Below are positions 56,963-64,000 of a stretch of 64,000 nucleotides of DNA, one piece after another. The translations under genes and the position numbers were made by a program. The stretch comes from Thalassospiraceae bacterium LMO-JJ14 (GTDB lineage: Bacteria; Pseudomonadota; Alphaproteobacteria; Rhodospirillales; Casp-alpha2), in the NCBI GenBank assembly GCA_021555105.2, contig CP134604.1, positions 2,108,001 through 2,172,000 of the forward strand, written 5' to 3'. How positions within the stretch are numbered: the first letter of the stretch is position 1; each line of letters starts with the position of its first letter. Under the pieces are notes generated by a model. That model did not search any database, had not been told where the DNA came from, and was given only the letters and a program-made list of their open reading frames with translations.

Positions 56963-59242
56963 CTAGGCCCTGTCGATCTGCACGATCTTCCCGGCCGTGA
57001 CGGTGTTTTCCGGCGGAAATACAATTGAAATGCGTGTGCCGACCCTGATCTTGCTCTCGATATGCAGGGTTCCGCCGAGCAGCACGACTTGCGATTTTAC
57101 CAGATGCAAGCCGAGCCCGCTGCCGTGATAGCTGCGCCGCATCGAACTTTCGAGCTGGTGGAAAGGCTCCATTACACGCTCGATCTGATCGGTGGGAATG
57201 CCGATGCCGTTGTCCTCGACGACGACTTCCATGCCGCCCTCGCGCGTCAAATTGACGGACAGGCTGACCTTGCCGTTTTCCGGTGTGAACTTGATGGCAT
57301 TTGAAAGCAGGTTGAGGACGATCTGCTTGACGATCCGGGCGTCGGTCCAAAGCGTTTCAATCCGTTCGTCGACATTCGTCGTGATGTCGAGCAGGCTGGC
57401 GCCGGGATAACCGCCCGCGATGCGCATGCATTCATCGACAATTTCGTTGAAGTCGACGGCCGATGCATGGATTTCGGTCTTGCCGGCGGCAAGCCGGGAA
57501 ACTTCCAGCAAGTCATTGATGATGGATAGAAGATGCGAGCCGCTGGTAAAGATATCATCGGCGTAGGCTTTGTATTTCATCGAGCCGACCGGGCCGAAGA
57601 TTTCCGATTTAATGGTTTCGGAAAATCCCAAAATTGCGTTCAGGGGGGTGCGCAATTCATGCGACATATTGGCGATAAATTCGCTTTTTGCCCGGTTCGC
57701 CTCGATCGCCTGTTCAGCGGCCCGGTTCAGAACATCTTCCGTCTGCTTGTAAACGGAAATATCGGAAATCGCATAGATCGTGAAATCCCGGTTCGTCGTC
57801 CGCCTTTCAAAGGGGGCGGATTCGGGGGTTATCGAAACGTTGGAAATCGCAATTTCGACCGGAAGTGAGACATCGCCGGAAACTTTCAGCGACGTATAAA
57901 TTTTCGAATGGTGCGGCGTCGGTTCGTCGAACGACACGTCATCATCGTCCGGCAGGATGACCTTGGCCACATCGCGATCGATGATTTCATCCCGCGACAC
58001 GTTCAGCATTTCCGCCGCCGCCTTGTTGACGAAACGGATGATCCCGGCATGGTCGGCAACGACAATGCCGGTAAAGCTGTTGTCGGCAATGGCCTGGTTG
58101 AGTGCACGGCGTTCGCGAATTTCAGCGGACCGCTTGAATACGAGAAGTGCCTGCATGTCCAGTTGCTTGGTCAGACCGTAGACGAAACAGTATGCGGTGG
58201 TCACCAGCGCCGAACCGGCAGGGATGTCGACGGGGACGTATGTCTGAAGAATCATTGCCAGCGTGACCAGCAGTGTTGACGTGACGATGAAGGCAATGGA
58301 GCCGCGCACATGCGGCAAACGCACGAACATGCCGCTGAGGAGAATGCCGATCAGCAGCGCGGCGCCAAGTACGACCAGGGTATCCGCCTGCATGATCGTC
58401 CGGCCCAAAAGGATGGACTCCGCCGACATCGCCTGCAGTTCGGGGCCGCTCAGTGCGCCGTAAACGGGAACCGCGATTTCATCGCCGAGCTCCAGCGCCG
58501 TGGCGCCGATGATCACATACTTGCCTTTCAGCAGGTCGGCATTGAATTGACCGCTGAGCAGATCGACAAACGATACCCGGGGAATTGATTCCGGGCGAAT
58601 GCTGTAATCCACATAAAACGATTCCGTACCTTCCGTCGTACGTCCGAGCAATTCGGTGGCGAAAGCGGGAACGAAGCTTTCATGCCATTTGTGTAGGCGG
58701 TCGTATTTTCGGACCAGGCCATCGGACGCCGGCGTCACATTCACCGAACCCAGAAGCGCCTTTTCTGCAAGATCGTGCATCGGCGTGGTTGTCGTCACCT
58801 CGCCACCGCGGGTCGAGGACCATTGCTTGAAAACGGGTAGCACGATCCGTGCCTGCGCGTTGCTGACGGCTTCGATCAGATCGTTATCCGCATTGCCCCG
58901 AGAGGGTGAACTGAAATCGATATCGAGGCCGATGCGCGAAACACCGGCTTTTGAAAGTTTATTGATGGCTTCTGCATGGAGCGATCGTGACCACGGCCAT
59001 TCGCCGAGTTGCTGCAGGCTTTTTGAATCGATCTGGACAATGACGACCTTGCCGGATGCCTCGCGCGGGAACAGCAGGTATCTGAGATCGGCGAGTGCAC
59101 GGTCAATGCCAGGGACAACCCCCAAGGCATATAATGCCAACAGCAGTCCGATCATTCCGGCAATATGCAGCCGGTTGGTCACGAGGCTGCGAAACGTTCC
59201 GCGCGTCACGGGGCGATGCAAAACGTTTCCCGATTTTCTCAT
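56963..59242 (-). CDS. CHASE2-domain sensor histidine kinase
   Basis: The 759-residue protein has an N-terminal membrane helix (about 28-46) and a periplasmic CHASE2 domain (about 50-290, ending GALSGPELQAMSAESIL). Three membrane helices (about 295-365) and a PAS domain (about 380-500) follow. HisKA carries His528 (ANMSHELRTPLNAILGFSE). An HATPase has EVVVEDNGIGIP and GSGLGLHLVKSQV. It senses an extracellular signal. It starts three bases after the FecR-protein stop, so it is in that operon; no response regulator is adjacent. Confidence 0.92.
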   Translation of the reverse strand: MRKSGNVLHRPVTRGTFRSLVTNRLHIAGMIGLLLALYALGVVPGIDRALADLRYLLFPREASGKVVIVQIDSKSLQQLGEWPWSRSLHAEAINKLSKAGVSRIGLDIDFSSPSRGNADNDLIEAVSNAQARIVLPVFKQWSSTRGGEVTTTTPMHDLAEKALLGSVNVTPASDGLVRKYDRLHKWHESFVPAFATELLGRTTEGTESFYVDYSIRPESIPRVSFVDLLSGQFNADLLKGKYVIIGATALELGDEIAVPVYGALSGPELQAMSAESILLGRTIMQADTLVVLGAALLIGILLSGMFVRLPHVRGSIAFIVTSTLLVTLAMILQTYVPVDIPAGSALVTTAYCFVYGLTKQLDMQALLVFKRSAEIRERRALNQAIADNSFTGIVVADHAGIIRFVNKAAAEMLNVSRDEIIDRDVAKVILPDDDDVSFDEPTPHHSKIYTSLKVSGDVSLPVEIAISNVSITPESAPFERRTTNRDFTIYAISDISVYKQTEDVLNRAAEQAIEANRAKSEFIANMSHELRTPLNAILGFSETIKSEIFGPVGSMKYKAYADDIFTSGSHLLSIINDLLEVSRLAAGKTEIHASAVDFNEIVDECMRIAGGYPGASLLDITTNVDERIETLWTDARIVKQIVLNLLSNAIKFTPENGKVSLSVNLTREGGMEVVVEDNGIGIPTDQIERVMEPFHQLESSMRRSYHGSGLGLHLVKSQVVLLGGTLHIESKIRVGTRISIVFPPENTVTAGKIVQIDRA

Positions 59243-59245
59243 GAC

Positions 59246-60403
59246 CTAGCTGTTGCCATTGCCATTGCCGTTACCGTTACCGCCGGGATTGCCGTTGCCA
59301 CCGGGATTGCCATTGCCGTTGCCACCGGGATTGCCGTTACCGTTGCCGCCGGGATTGCCGTTACCGTTGCCGCCGGGATTGCCGTTGCCATTGCCACCGG
59401 GATTGCCATTACCACCGGGATTGCCGTTGCCGTTGCCACCGGCATTACCGCCGGCATTGCCGTTGCCGTTACCGCCGGCATTGCTCTGCGCCGTGATGAA
59501 TTTTGACAAGCTGGGACCGCGTGCATTGACGCTGTTGCCTTTGTCGCCGGGGGCTTTGAATTTATTTCCTTTCGCGTTTTGCGATTGGCCCGGGCCATTC
59601 AGGGAGAGCAGCCCCTTCGTATTCGCGGCAACGTTTCCGATACCGGCATCGATGGAGTTCCTGATTTTCAGGCCGGCTTTGCCCCGGTTGCCGCTCGCTT
59701 TGCCGTTCGCTTTACCGTTGTCATTCGCGTTGGCTGCGGTTTTTTTCTCTTTTTTACCGTCATCCGCGCCGGAATTGTTGCCTTCTTTTTGCGAATTCCC
59801 CTTGCCGTCGCCACGGTCGATGTTCAGTCCGCCGCCGCCCGTCGCCGCGACACGAGCCGTCTGTCCGACGGCGACCAGTCCGGTCTGCCCGGTCGCCAGT
59901 GATGCAACCTGAACCAGACCTTCCGTCACGTGCAGGGCGCTGCCGTCCGGGGTGACGCTAACCGAAAAAACGGTTCCCTTGATAACCGCCGCCAGATAAG
60001 GCGTGCGGACCTGGAAGTTTCTGGCGCCCTCGCTGGAATCGATGTTGAACAACAGGGTGCCGAGAGTCTGCAGAATGCTGGGGGACGATGCCGTGGCGCT
60101 TTCGGCGCCGACGCGGAACGCGCTGTCGGGGGAAACGACGATGCTGTCGCCTTTTCTGGACAGCACAAGGCGGCTTTCACTTCCCGTCGATACGCTCATG
60201 CCTTCGGCCAGTTGAGCGCCCGTTGTTGCCGGCATTTCGCCGGCGTCCAGCGAGCGGATCTTGGCATCGCCGACCACGGATGTGATGATCCATGCGGTGC
60301 CCGGCGCATAGACGCCGGGTGACTGTGCCTCAAGGTCGCCTGCGGCAAAAATCATTCCGACAAAAAGAAGCAGAAAATGAATGCGCTTCGGGAATCCGGG
60401 CAT
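59246..60403 (-). CDS. FecR-domain protein with Gly/Asn repeat tail
   Basis: The 385-residue precursor has a signal peptide (MPGFPKRIHFLLLFVGMIFA, cleavage near LEA-QS) and a FecR-type beta-domain (about 50-165, including ESRLVLSRKGDSIVVSP and RTPYLAAVIKGTVFSVSV). A Lys/Asn-rich linker and a C-terminal tail of GGNGNGNP repeats of some 75 residues follow. No membrane anchor and no sigma-factor partner exist. The start at 60403 has AAGG nine bases upstream; a second ATG at 60439 lacks one. It precedes the CHASE2 kinase gene and is divergent from the TpsB-like gene. Confidence 0.85.
   Translation of the reverse strand: MPGFPKRIHFLLLFVGMIFAAGDLEAQSPGVYAPGTAWIITSVVGDAKIRSLDAGEMPATTGAQLAEGMSVSTGSESRLVLSRKGDSIVVSPDSAFRVGAESATASSPSILQTLGTLLFNIDSSEGARNFQVRTPYLAAVIKGTVFSVSVTPDGSALHVTEGLVQVASLATGQTGLVAVGQTARVAATGGGGLNIDRGDGKGNSQKEGNNSGADDGKKEKKTAANANDNGKANGKASGNRGKAGLKIRNSIDAGIGNVAANTKGLLSLNGPGQSQNAKGNKFKAPGDKGNSVNARGPSLSKFITAQSNAGGNGNGNAGGNAGGNGNGNPGGNGNPGGNGNGNPGGNGNGNPGGNGNGNPGGNGNGNPGGNGNPGGNGNGNGNGNS
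59257..59486 (-). repeat. Tandem repeat encoding GGNGNGNP units
   Basis: Imperfect 24-base units (coding strand GGCGGCAACGGTAACGGCAA plus TCCC-type codons) and shorter 15-base units run through the 3' end of the FecR-domain gene. Pieces differ at third codon positions. Length changes by slippage are likely, but the sequence alone cannot show them. Confidence 0.9.
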
Positions 60404-60435
60404 GCAGTGGTGCCTTAGATGCTGGTTAATCATAA

Positions 60436-60561
60436 TCATGTGTATTCGTGCATGATGAATAAGGTTACATTCACTTAACGTAAAGTGTTGTTGGGTCCAA
60501 AACGGAACCGTATATTCGTCGCAAATAAGGACAGTCCAACAATCAATTCGTTAACGAATTG
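60436..60561. promoter_or_regulatory. Palindrome-rich divergent control region between the FecR and TpsB-like genes
   Basis: The AT-rich 226-base gap has CAATTCGTTAACGAATTG at 60544-60561, a perfect 18-base palindrome, and CACTTAACGTAAAGTG at 60472-60487 with two mismatches. TCATG/CATGA is repeated at 60436-60455. They probably bind one or more regulators of both divergent units. No exact promoter could be fixed. Confidence 0.6.
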
Positions 60562-60629
60562 TATTGTAATGAAATTTTTGAGTGCGTACTACAGAATTAA
60601 GGTTTTCCCAGCACATTTGGAACGATTAA

Positions 60630-62330
60630 TTGTGGAAATTATTTAGGTACACTAAAGGTTTATTTGTCTCTGTTGCGGTCTTGTCCGCCGTTTTGCCGTG
60701 CCTGGTCCTGGCCCAGACGACATCCGATCCGGCCCGTGTCGAAGAGCGGATCGACCAACGCAATGCCGCTCAGCCGCATATAAAAGATGAACTGAAACAA
60801 CTGCAGCCGGCCACGGATACCGATGGTCCGGACGCACAGCCGTCCGAGCGTTTCGTGCTCGCCGCCGTGACCTTTTCCGGGAACACCGTTTTTACTGCAG
60901 CCGCTTTTACCGACATTTACACACCGCTGCTGGCGCGCCAAATCGGCATCGAAGACGTCAGGAAAGTCGCCACCGACGTCACGGCGTTTTACCGGGAAAA
61001 AGGATACTTTCTGTCCCGTGCCGTTGTTGAATCCCAGGGCGTTGAATACGGTGTGCTGAATATCCGCATCGTTGAAGGCAAGATCACCAACGTCAGTTTC
61101 GATGCCGAAACAGCCGAGCAGGCTGACCTGTTGCGGCCCTATGGCGAAAAGATCGCCGATGCCGCAATGCCGGCAAACGTCAATACCGTGGAACGCTATC
61201 TGCTTTTGATGAACGACCTTCCGGGCATCAAGGCACAGGCCAAGGTAAACAAGGTCGACTATGAAAAAGGAGTTTACCGGCTCGATGTTGCGGTCAGCAA
61301 AAAGCCGGTGAATTATTCGTTCAATGTCGACAACCGGGGCACGCGCTCGGTCGGCCGCGATCAGGCCTATGTCAGTGCCACGGCAAACGGCTGGATGAGC
61401 GGGCGGGAAAGCACGCGTCTCGGCATCTTCACGATACCCTCGTCACCGAAAGAACTGGCCTATGTCGAGCTTCAGCAGCAATGGGCGCTCGGCACGGAAG
61501 GGACGGCCGTCAGTCTCGGCGGTTCGTATTCCAAGATCGATGCCGGGGCCGATGAAATCGACAACGACCTTCACAGCAATTCCTGGCGCGCCAGTGTGAC
61601 CGTGTCACACCCGGTGATCCGCGGCCGTGCCAAGAACCTTAATGTATACGGTGTGCTCAATACTTCCCGGCAAAAGCAGCACGATTTCGGCGTCTTCGAT
61701 TACGAGGACCGGCTGCAGGTGCTGCGCGGCGCCGCGGAAATCTATTATGAAGACGACATGCAGGGCGCCAATTACGCCAACATCTGGCTCAGCCGCGGTC
61801 TTGGCCTGAACGATGTCCCGGGGGATGCTCAGCGCTCCAGAAGCGGCGGGCGGCCGGTCTTTACCAAGCTCTATGCCCGCACAGAACGCCGCCAGCTGTT
61901 TACCGACAACTGGGCGCTCAAGGTCTCGGTTGCGGGTCAGGTGGCGGACCAGCGGCTGTTGTCGAACGAGGAGTTCTCTCTCGGCGGTTATCTGTTCGGC
62001 CGCGGATATGACGGTGGCGAGATTTCAGGGACACACGGCGCCGCCGGTTCGATCGAACTGCAATACGGTGACGATCTGGAAGGCCGTTGGCTGTCGTCGT
62101 ATCAGTTTTACGGGTTCTATGACGGCGGCGTGGTATGGGAAACGGCCGAGAACAGTTACGCCAGTGAGCATGAATCCCTGACGTCGGCAGGGATCGGCGT
62201 GCGCAGCGGTATCGGTGAAAATATGTCGAGCGGCATCGAGCTTGCCATGCCGCTGACCCGTCCGGCCGAGGAAGTGGGCGGAGACGGCAAAAAGCCGCGT
62301 CTGTTCTTTTACCTCAACGCGAATTTCTAA
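60630..62330 (+). CDS. TpsB/FhaC/ShlB-family outer-membrane transporter
   Basis: The 566-residue precursor has a signal peptide ending LVLAQ (about residue 29). A POTRA_2-type domain spans about 70-150 (FVLAAVTFSGNTVFTAAAF, FLSRAVVESQG, LNIRIVEGKITNV), and a beta-barrel runs from about 220. The Omp85 loop-6 motif appears as GRGYDGGEISGTHG, and the protein ends in a beta-strand with terminal Phe. Such proteins export TpsA exoproteins; none is encoded nearby. The start is TTG, with GGAAC upstream. tatA follows after 184 bases. Confidence 0.92.
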   Translation: MWKLFRYTKGLFVSVAVLSAVLPCLVLAQTTSDPARVEERIDQRNAAQPHIKDELKQLQPATDTDGPDAQPSERFVLAAVTFSGNTVFTAAAFTDIYTPLLARQIGIEDVRKVATDVTAFYREKGYFLSRAVVESQGVEYGVLNIRIVEGKITNVSFDAETAEQADLLRPYGEKIADAAMPANVNTVERYLLLMNDLPGIKAQAKVNKVDYEKGVYRLDVAVSKKPVNYSFNVDNRGTRSVGRDQAYVSATANGWMSGRESTRLGIFTIPSSPKELAYVELQQQWALGTEGTAVSLGGSYSKIDAGADEIDNDLHSNSWRASVTVSHPVIRGRAKNLNVYGVLNTSRQKQHDFGVFDYEDRLQVLRGAAEIYYEDDMQGANYANIWLSRGLGLNDVPGDAQRSRSGGRPVFTKLYARTERRQLFTDNWALKVSVAGQVADQRLLSNEEFSLGGYLFGRGYDGGEISGTHGAAGSIELQYGDDLEGRWLSSYQFYGFYDGGVVWETAENSYASEHESLTSAGIGVRSGIGENMSSGIELAMPLTRPAEEVGGDGKKPRLFFYLNANF

Positions 62331-62514
62331 GCCCTGAAGAATAGCCTCAAAAATCCTTGCAATCTCCGGGGTGAGCCGCAAATCTAGCGGCACTGGGAGA
62401 GTGCGGCGCTGAAAGGCGCCGTTGTCGCGTTTCAAATGCGCGCTGTTCTAACGAACCGCTCTTGTTGGAAATTGAAATTCGACGAACACGCGACAAATAG
62501 TGGGAAGAAAATAA

Positions 62515-62781
62515 ATGGGTGCGTTCAGTATTTGGCATTGGCTTATCGTCCTGGCCGTCGTCCTTGTCCTGTTTGGCGGCGGGGGCAAGATTTCCCGTCT
62601 CATGGGCGATTTCGGCAAAGGCCTGAAATCCTTCAAGAAGGGCATGAAAGACGGCGACGAAGCGTCAGGCGATGATGCCGGCGATGATGCCGGCAAGACC
62701 GAGAAAAAGGCGATCGATCAGGACGCCAAGGAAAGCGTCTCGGCGAGCGAGTCCGAAAAGGACAAGGCTTCCGGTGGCTGA
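62515..62781 (+). CDS. tatA: Twin-arginine translocase subunit TatA
   Basis: The 88-residue protein has the TatA start [46 protein letters not shown], with one membrane helix, the FGGG hinge and an amphipathic helix. An acidic/Lys-rich soluble tail follows. TatA oligomers form the Tat pore for folded proteins. GGGAAGAAAATAA precedes the ATG. The FecR/TpsB module immediately upstream separates it from scpB. Confidence 0.96.
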   Translation: MGAFSIWHWLIVLAVVLVLFGGGGKISRLMGDFGKGLKSFKKGMKDGDEASGDDAGDDAGKTEKKAIDQDAKESVSASESEKDKASGG

Positions 62782-62845
62782 TCTTGCCGCGGGCGCGCCG
62801 GGCGCGTCCGCATTTTCGTTTATCGTTTGATCGAGGTCGTCCGCC

Positions 62846-63325
62846 ATGTTCGATATCGGCTGGCAGGAAATCTTCCTGATCGCGGTGATCGCCCTGATTG
62901 TCGTCGGGCCCAAGGATCTGCCGCGAGCATTGAAAACCGTGACCGGGGCCTTGCGTAAGGTCAAGGGAATGGCGCGCGATTTCCAGAGCGGCCTCGATGA
63001 CATTGTCCGTGAATCCGAACTCGACGACATGCGCAAGCAGATCGAGGCGGAAAGCGGCGGCGACATCCTCAAAAACATCGAAAACAGCATCGATCCGGAC
63101 GGCGATATTTCCCGCGATCTGGACGAGATGCGCGATGTCGAGGGCGATCTGAGCAAGGCCGCGCAGGGCTATGGCGATGACGTCAAGAAAGCCGATAGCG
63201 ATGCCCGCGCCGATCTTCCCGATCCCAGCGAAGCGATGACTTTCTCACCGCCGCCCGCACCCGAGCCTGAAGCGGCCGGGGCGTCCGAACCTGACAAGAA
63301 CAGCAAAAATACCGGGGAGGGCTGA
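62846..63325 (+). CDS. tatB: Twin-arginine translocase subunit TatB
   Basis: The 159-residue protein has MFDIGWQEIFLIAVIALIVVGPKDLPRALKTVTGALRKVKGMA, with the Glu8 typical of TatB and the GPKDLP hinge, then a long amphipathic region. The acidic Pro/Ala/Glu-rich C-terminal 60 residues are divergent, as is usual. TatB forms the substrate-receptor complex with TatC. It lies 64 bases after tatA and five bases before tatC. Confidence 0.95.
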   Translation: MFDIGWQEIFLIAVIALIVVGPKDLPRALKTVTGALRKVKGMARDFQSGLDDIVRESELDDMRKQIEAESGGDILKNIENSIDPDGDISRDLDEMRDVEGDLSKAAQGYGDDVKKADSDARADLPDPSEAMTFSPPPAPEPEAAGASEPDKNSKNTGEG

Positions 63326-63330
63326 GAGCG

Positions 63331-64000
63331 GTGGCCAAGGACAGCGATACCATCGACGGCTCGAAAATGCCGCTGCTTGAGCATCTGATCGAGTTGCGTA
63401 CCCGGCTGTTGTGGTCGGTTGTCGCCATCGTCGTGCTGTTTTTGATCTGCTTTTATTTCTCGACGCAGATCTACGCCTTTCTGGTGCAGCCGCTGTCCGA
63501 CGTGCTCGACGAGGTCGGCCGCGACCGCCGCATGATCTATACGGCGCTGCAGGAAGCGTTCTTCACCTATGTCAAAGTCTCGTTCTTCGCCGCCATGTTC
63601 ATCGGCTTCCCCTTCATTGCCTGCCAGATCTGGCTGTTCGTGGCGCCGGGGCTGTACAAGCACGAACGCTCGGCATTTCTGCCGTTTCTGGTCGCCACGC
63701 CGATCCTGTTCTTCATGGGCGGCGCGCTGGTTTATTATTATGTGCTGCCGGTGGCGTGGAAGTTCTTCATCGGCTTCGAAACCGCGGGCGGCGACGGTAC
63801 GCTGGCGATCCAGCTTGAAGCCAAGGTCAACGAATACCTGTCCCTCGTGATGCGGCTGATTTTCGCCTTCGGCATCAGCTTCGAGCTGCCGGTTGTCCTC
63901 ACGCTGATGGCGCGCGCCGGCATCGTCACCGCCGACGGGCTGGCCGCCAAGCGCAAGTACGCCATTGTCTGCGCGTTCGTCGCCGCGGCGATCCTGACGC
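63331..64000 (+). CDS. tatC: Twin-arginine translocase subunit TatC, 3' end outside window
   Basis: 223 complete codons are present. It starts with GTG (MAKDSDTIDGSKMPLLEHLIELRTRLL, the TatC signal-binding N-terminus). It shows EAFFTYVKVSFFAAMFIGFPFIACQIWLFVAPGLYKHER and FAFGISFELPVVLTLM with conserved charged residues. About four of six membrane helices lie in the window. GAGAGCG precedes the start. TatC recognises twin-arginine signals. Confidence 0.96.
   Translation, partial: MAKDSDTIDGSKMPLLEHLIELRTRLLWSVVAIVVLFLICFYFSTQIYAFLVQPLSDVLDEVGRDRRMIYTALQEAFFTYVKVSFFAAMFIGFPFIACQIWLFVAPGLYKHERSAFLPFLVATPILFFMGGALVYYYVLPVAWKFFIGFETAGGDGTLAIQLEAKVNEYLSLVMRLIFAFGISFELPVVLTLMARAGIVTADGLAAKRKYAIVCAFVAAAILT

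Noticed and set aside
59257-59486. Regularly repeated units resembling a CRISPR array
   Set aside because: The units are contiguous, in phase with codons and without unique spacers, so they are a coding tandem repeat.
59253-59912. 219-codon plus-strand frame rich in Pro and Leu opposite the FecR-domain gene
   Set aside because: The repeats read as GGNGNGNP on the minus strand after a good signal peptide and FecR domain; the plus-strand frame starts inside the repeat.
62404-62421. CGGCGC/GCGCCG hairpin after the TpsB-like gene as terminator
   Set aside because: The stem is only six pairs and no T-run follows; it may be incidental.

Overview
The window is a gene-dense chromosomal segment of an alphaproteobacterium, most likely Rhodospirillales-like. 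This is inferred from gene content: secY is followed by adk and then rpsM-rpsK-rpoA-rplQ. An ATP12-type F1-ATPase assembly factor, DUF1489, DUF2336 and DUF2478 proteins and an ErpA-type protein are present, as is a scpA-scpB / tatABC neighbourhood. Propionyl-CoA and methylcrotonyl-CoA carboxylases indicate aerobic use of branched-chain amino acids and odd-chain acids. No rRNA, prophage, transposase or CRISPR array was found. One tRNA (Leu, anticodon GAG) is present.

Region by region. Positions 1-7.8 kb hold the end of the spc operon (rplE end, rpsN, rpsH, rplF, rplR, rpsE, rpmD, rplO, secY, adk) and the alpha operon (rpsM, rpsK, rpoA, rplQ). The alpha operon has its own near-consensus promoter at 5207-5234 and a terminator after rplQ. 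Positions 7.9-12.9 kb carry a DegP-like protease, a dienelactone-hydrolase-family enzyme, rarA, crcB and an RluC-type pseudouridine synthase. Positions 13.0-16.3 kb form a compact signalling operon: OmpR-type regulator, DUF2336 protein and PAS histidine kinase. Positions 16.6-31.0 kb carry an OmpA-like lipoprotein, a HAD phosphatase, an AsmA protein, ATP12, pccB, a GNAT, an N-carbamoyl-D-amino-acid-hydrolase-like enzyme, a GGDEF protein, an EamA transporter, pccA, acylphosphatase, a MaoC protein, DUF2478 and lipB. tRNA-Leu and mgtE follow.

Positions 32.9-48.2 kb are a leucine/isovalerate (liu) catabolic locus: liuR, ivd, a thiolase, mccB, a methylglutaconyl-CoA hydratase, mccA and HMG-CoA lyase. 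Together they take isovaleryl-CoA to acetyl-CoA and acetoacetate. Perfect or near-perfect LiuR-type palindromes lie in the promoters of liuR and ivd. The locus is interleaved with auxiliary genes, several intergenic repeat families, and a GxxExxY-protein element flanked by 32-bp direct repeats.

Positions 48.3-64.0 kb hold a DUF1489 protein, an orphan Hpt protein, xth, erpA, dgt, a SPOR protein, nagZ, an M50 protease, scpA, scpB and tatABC (tatC runs off the end). A divergent three-gene module splits scpB from tatA: a CHASE2 histidine kinase, a FecR-domain protein with a long Gly/Asn repeat tail, and a TpsB/FhaC-type outer-membrane transporter. No TpsA exoprotein is nearby. This module and its palindrome-rich promoter region are the best candidate for an undescribed system in the window.
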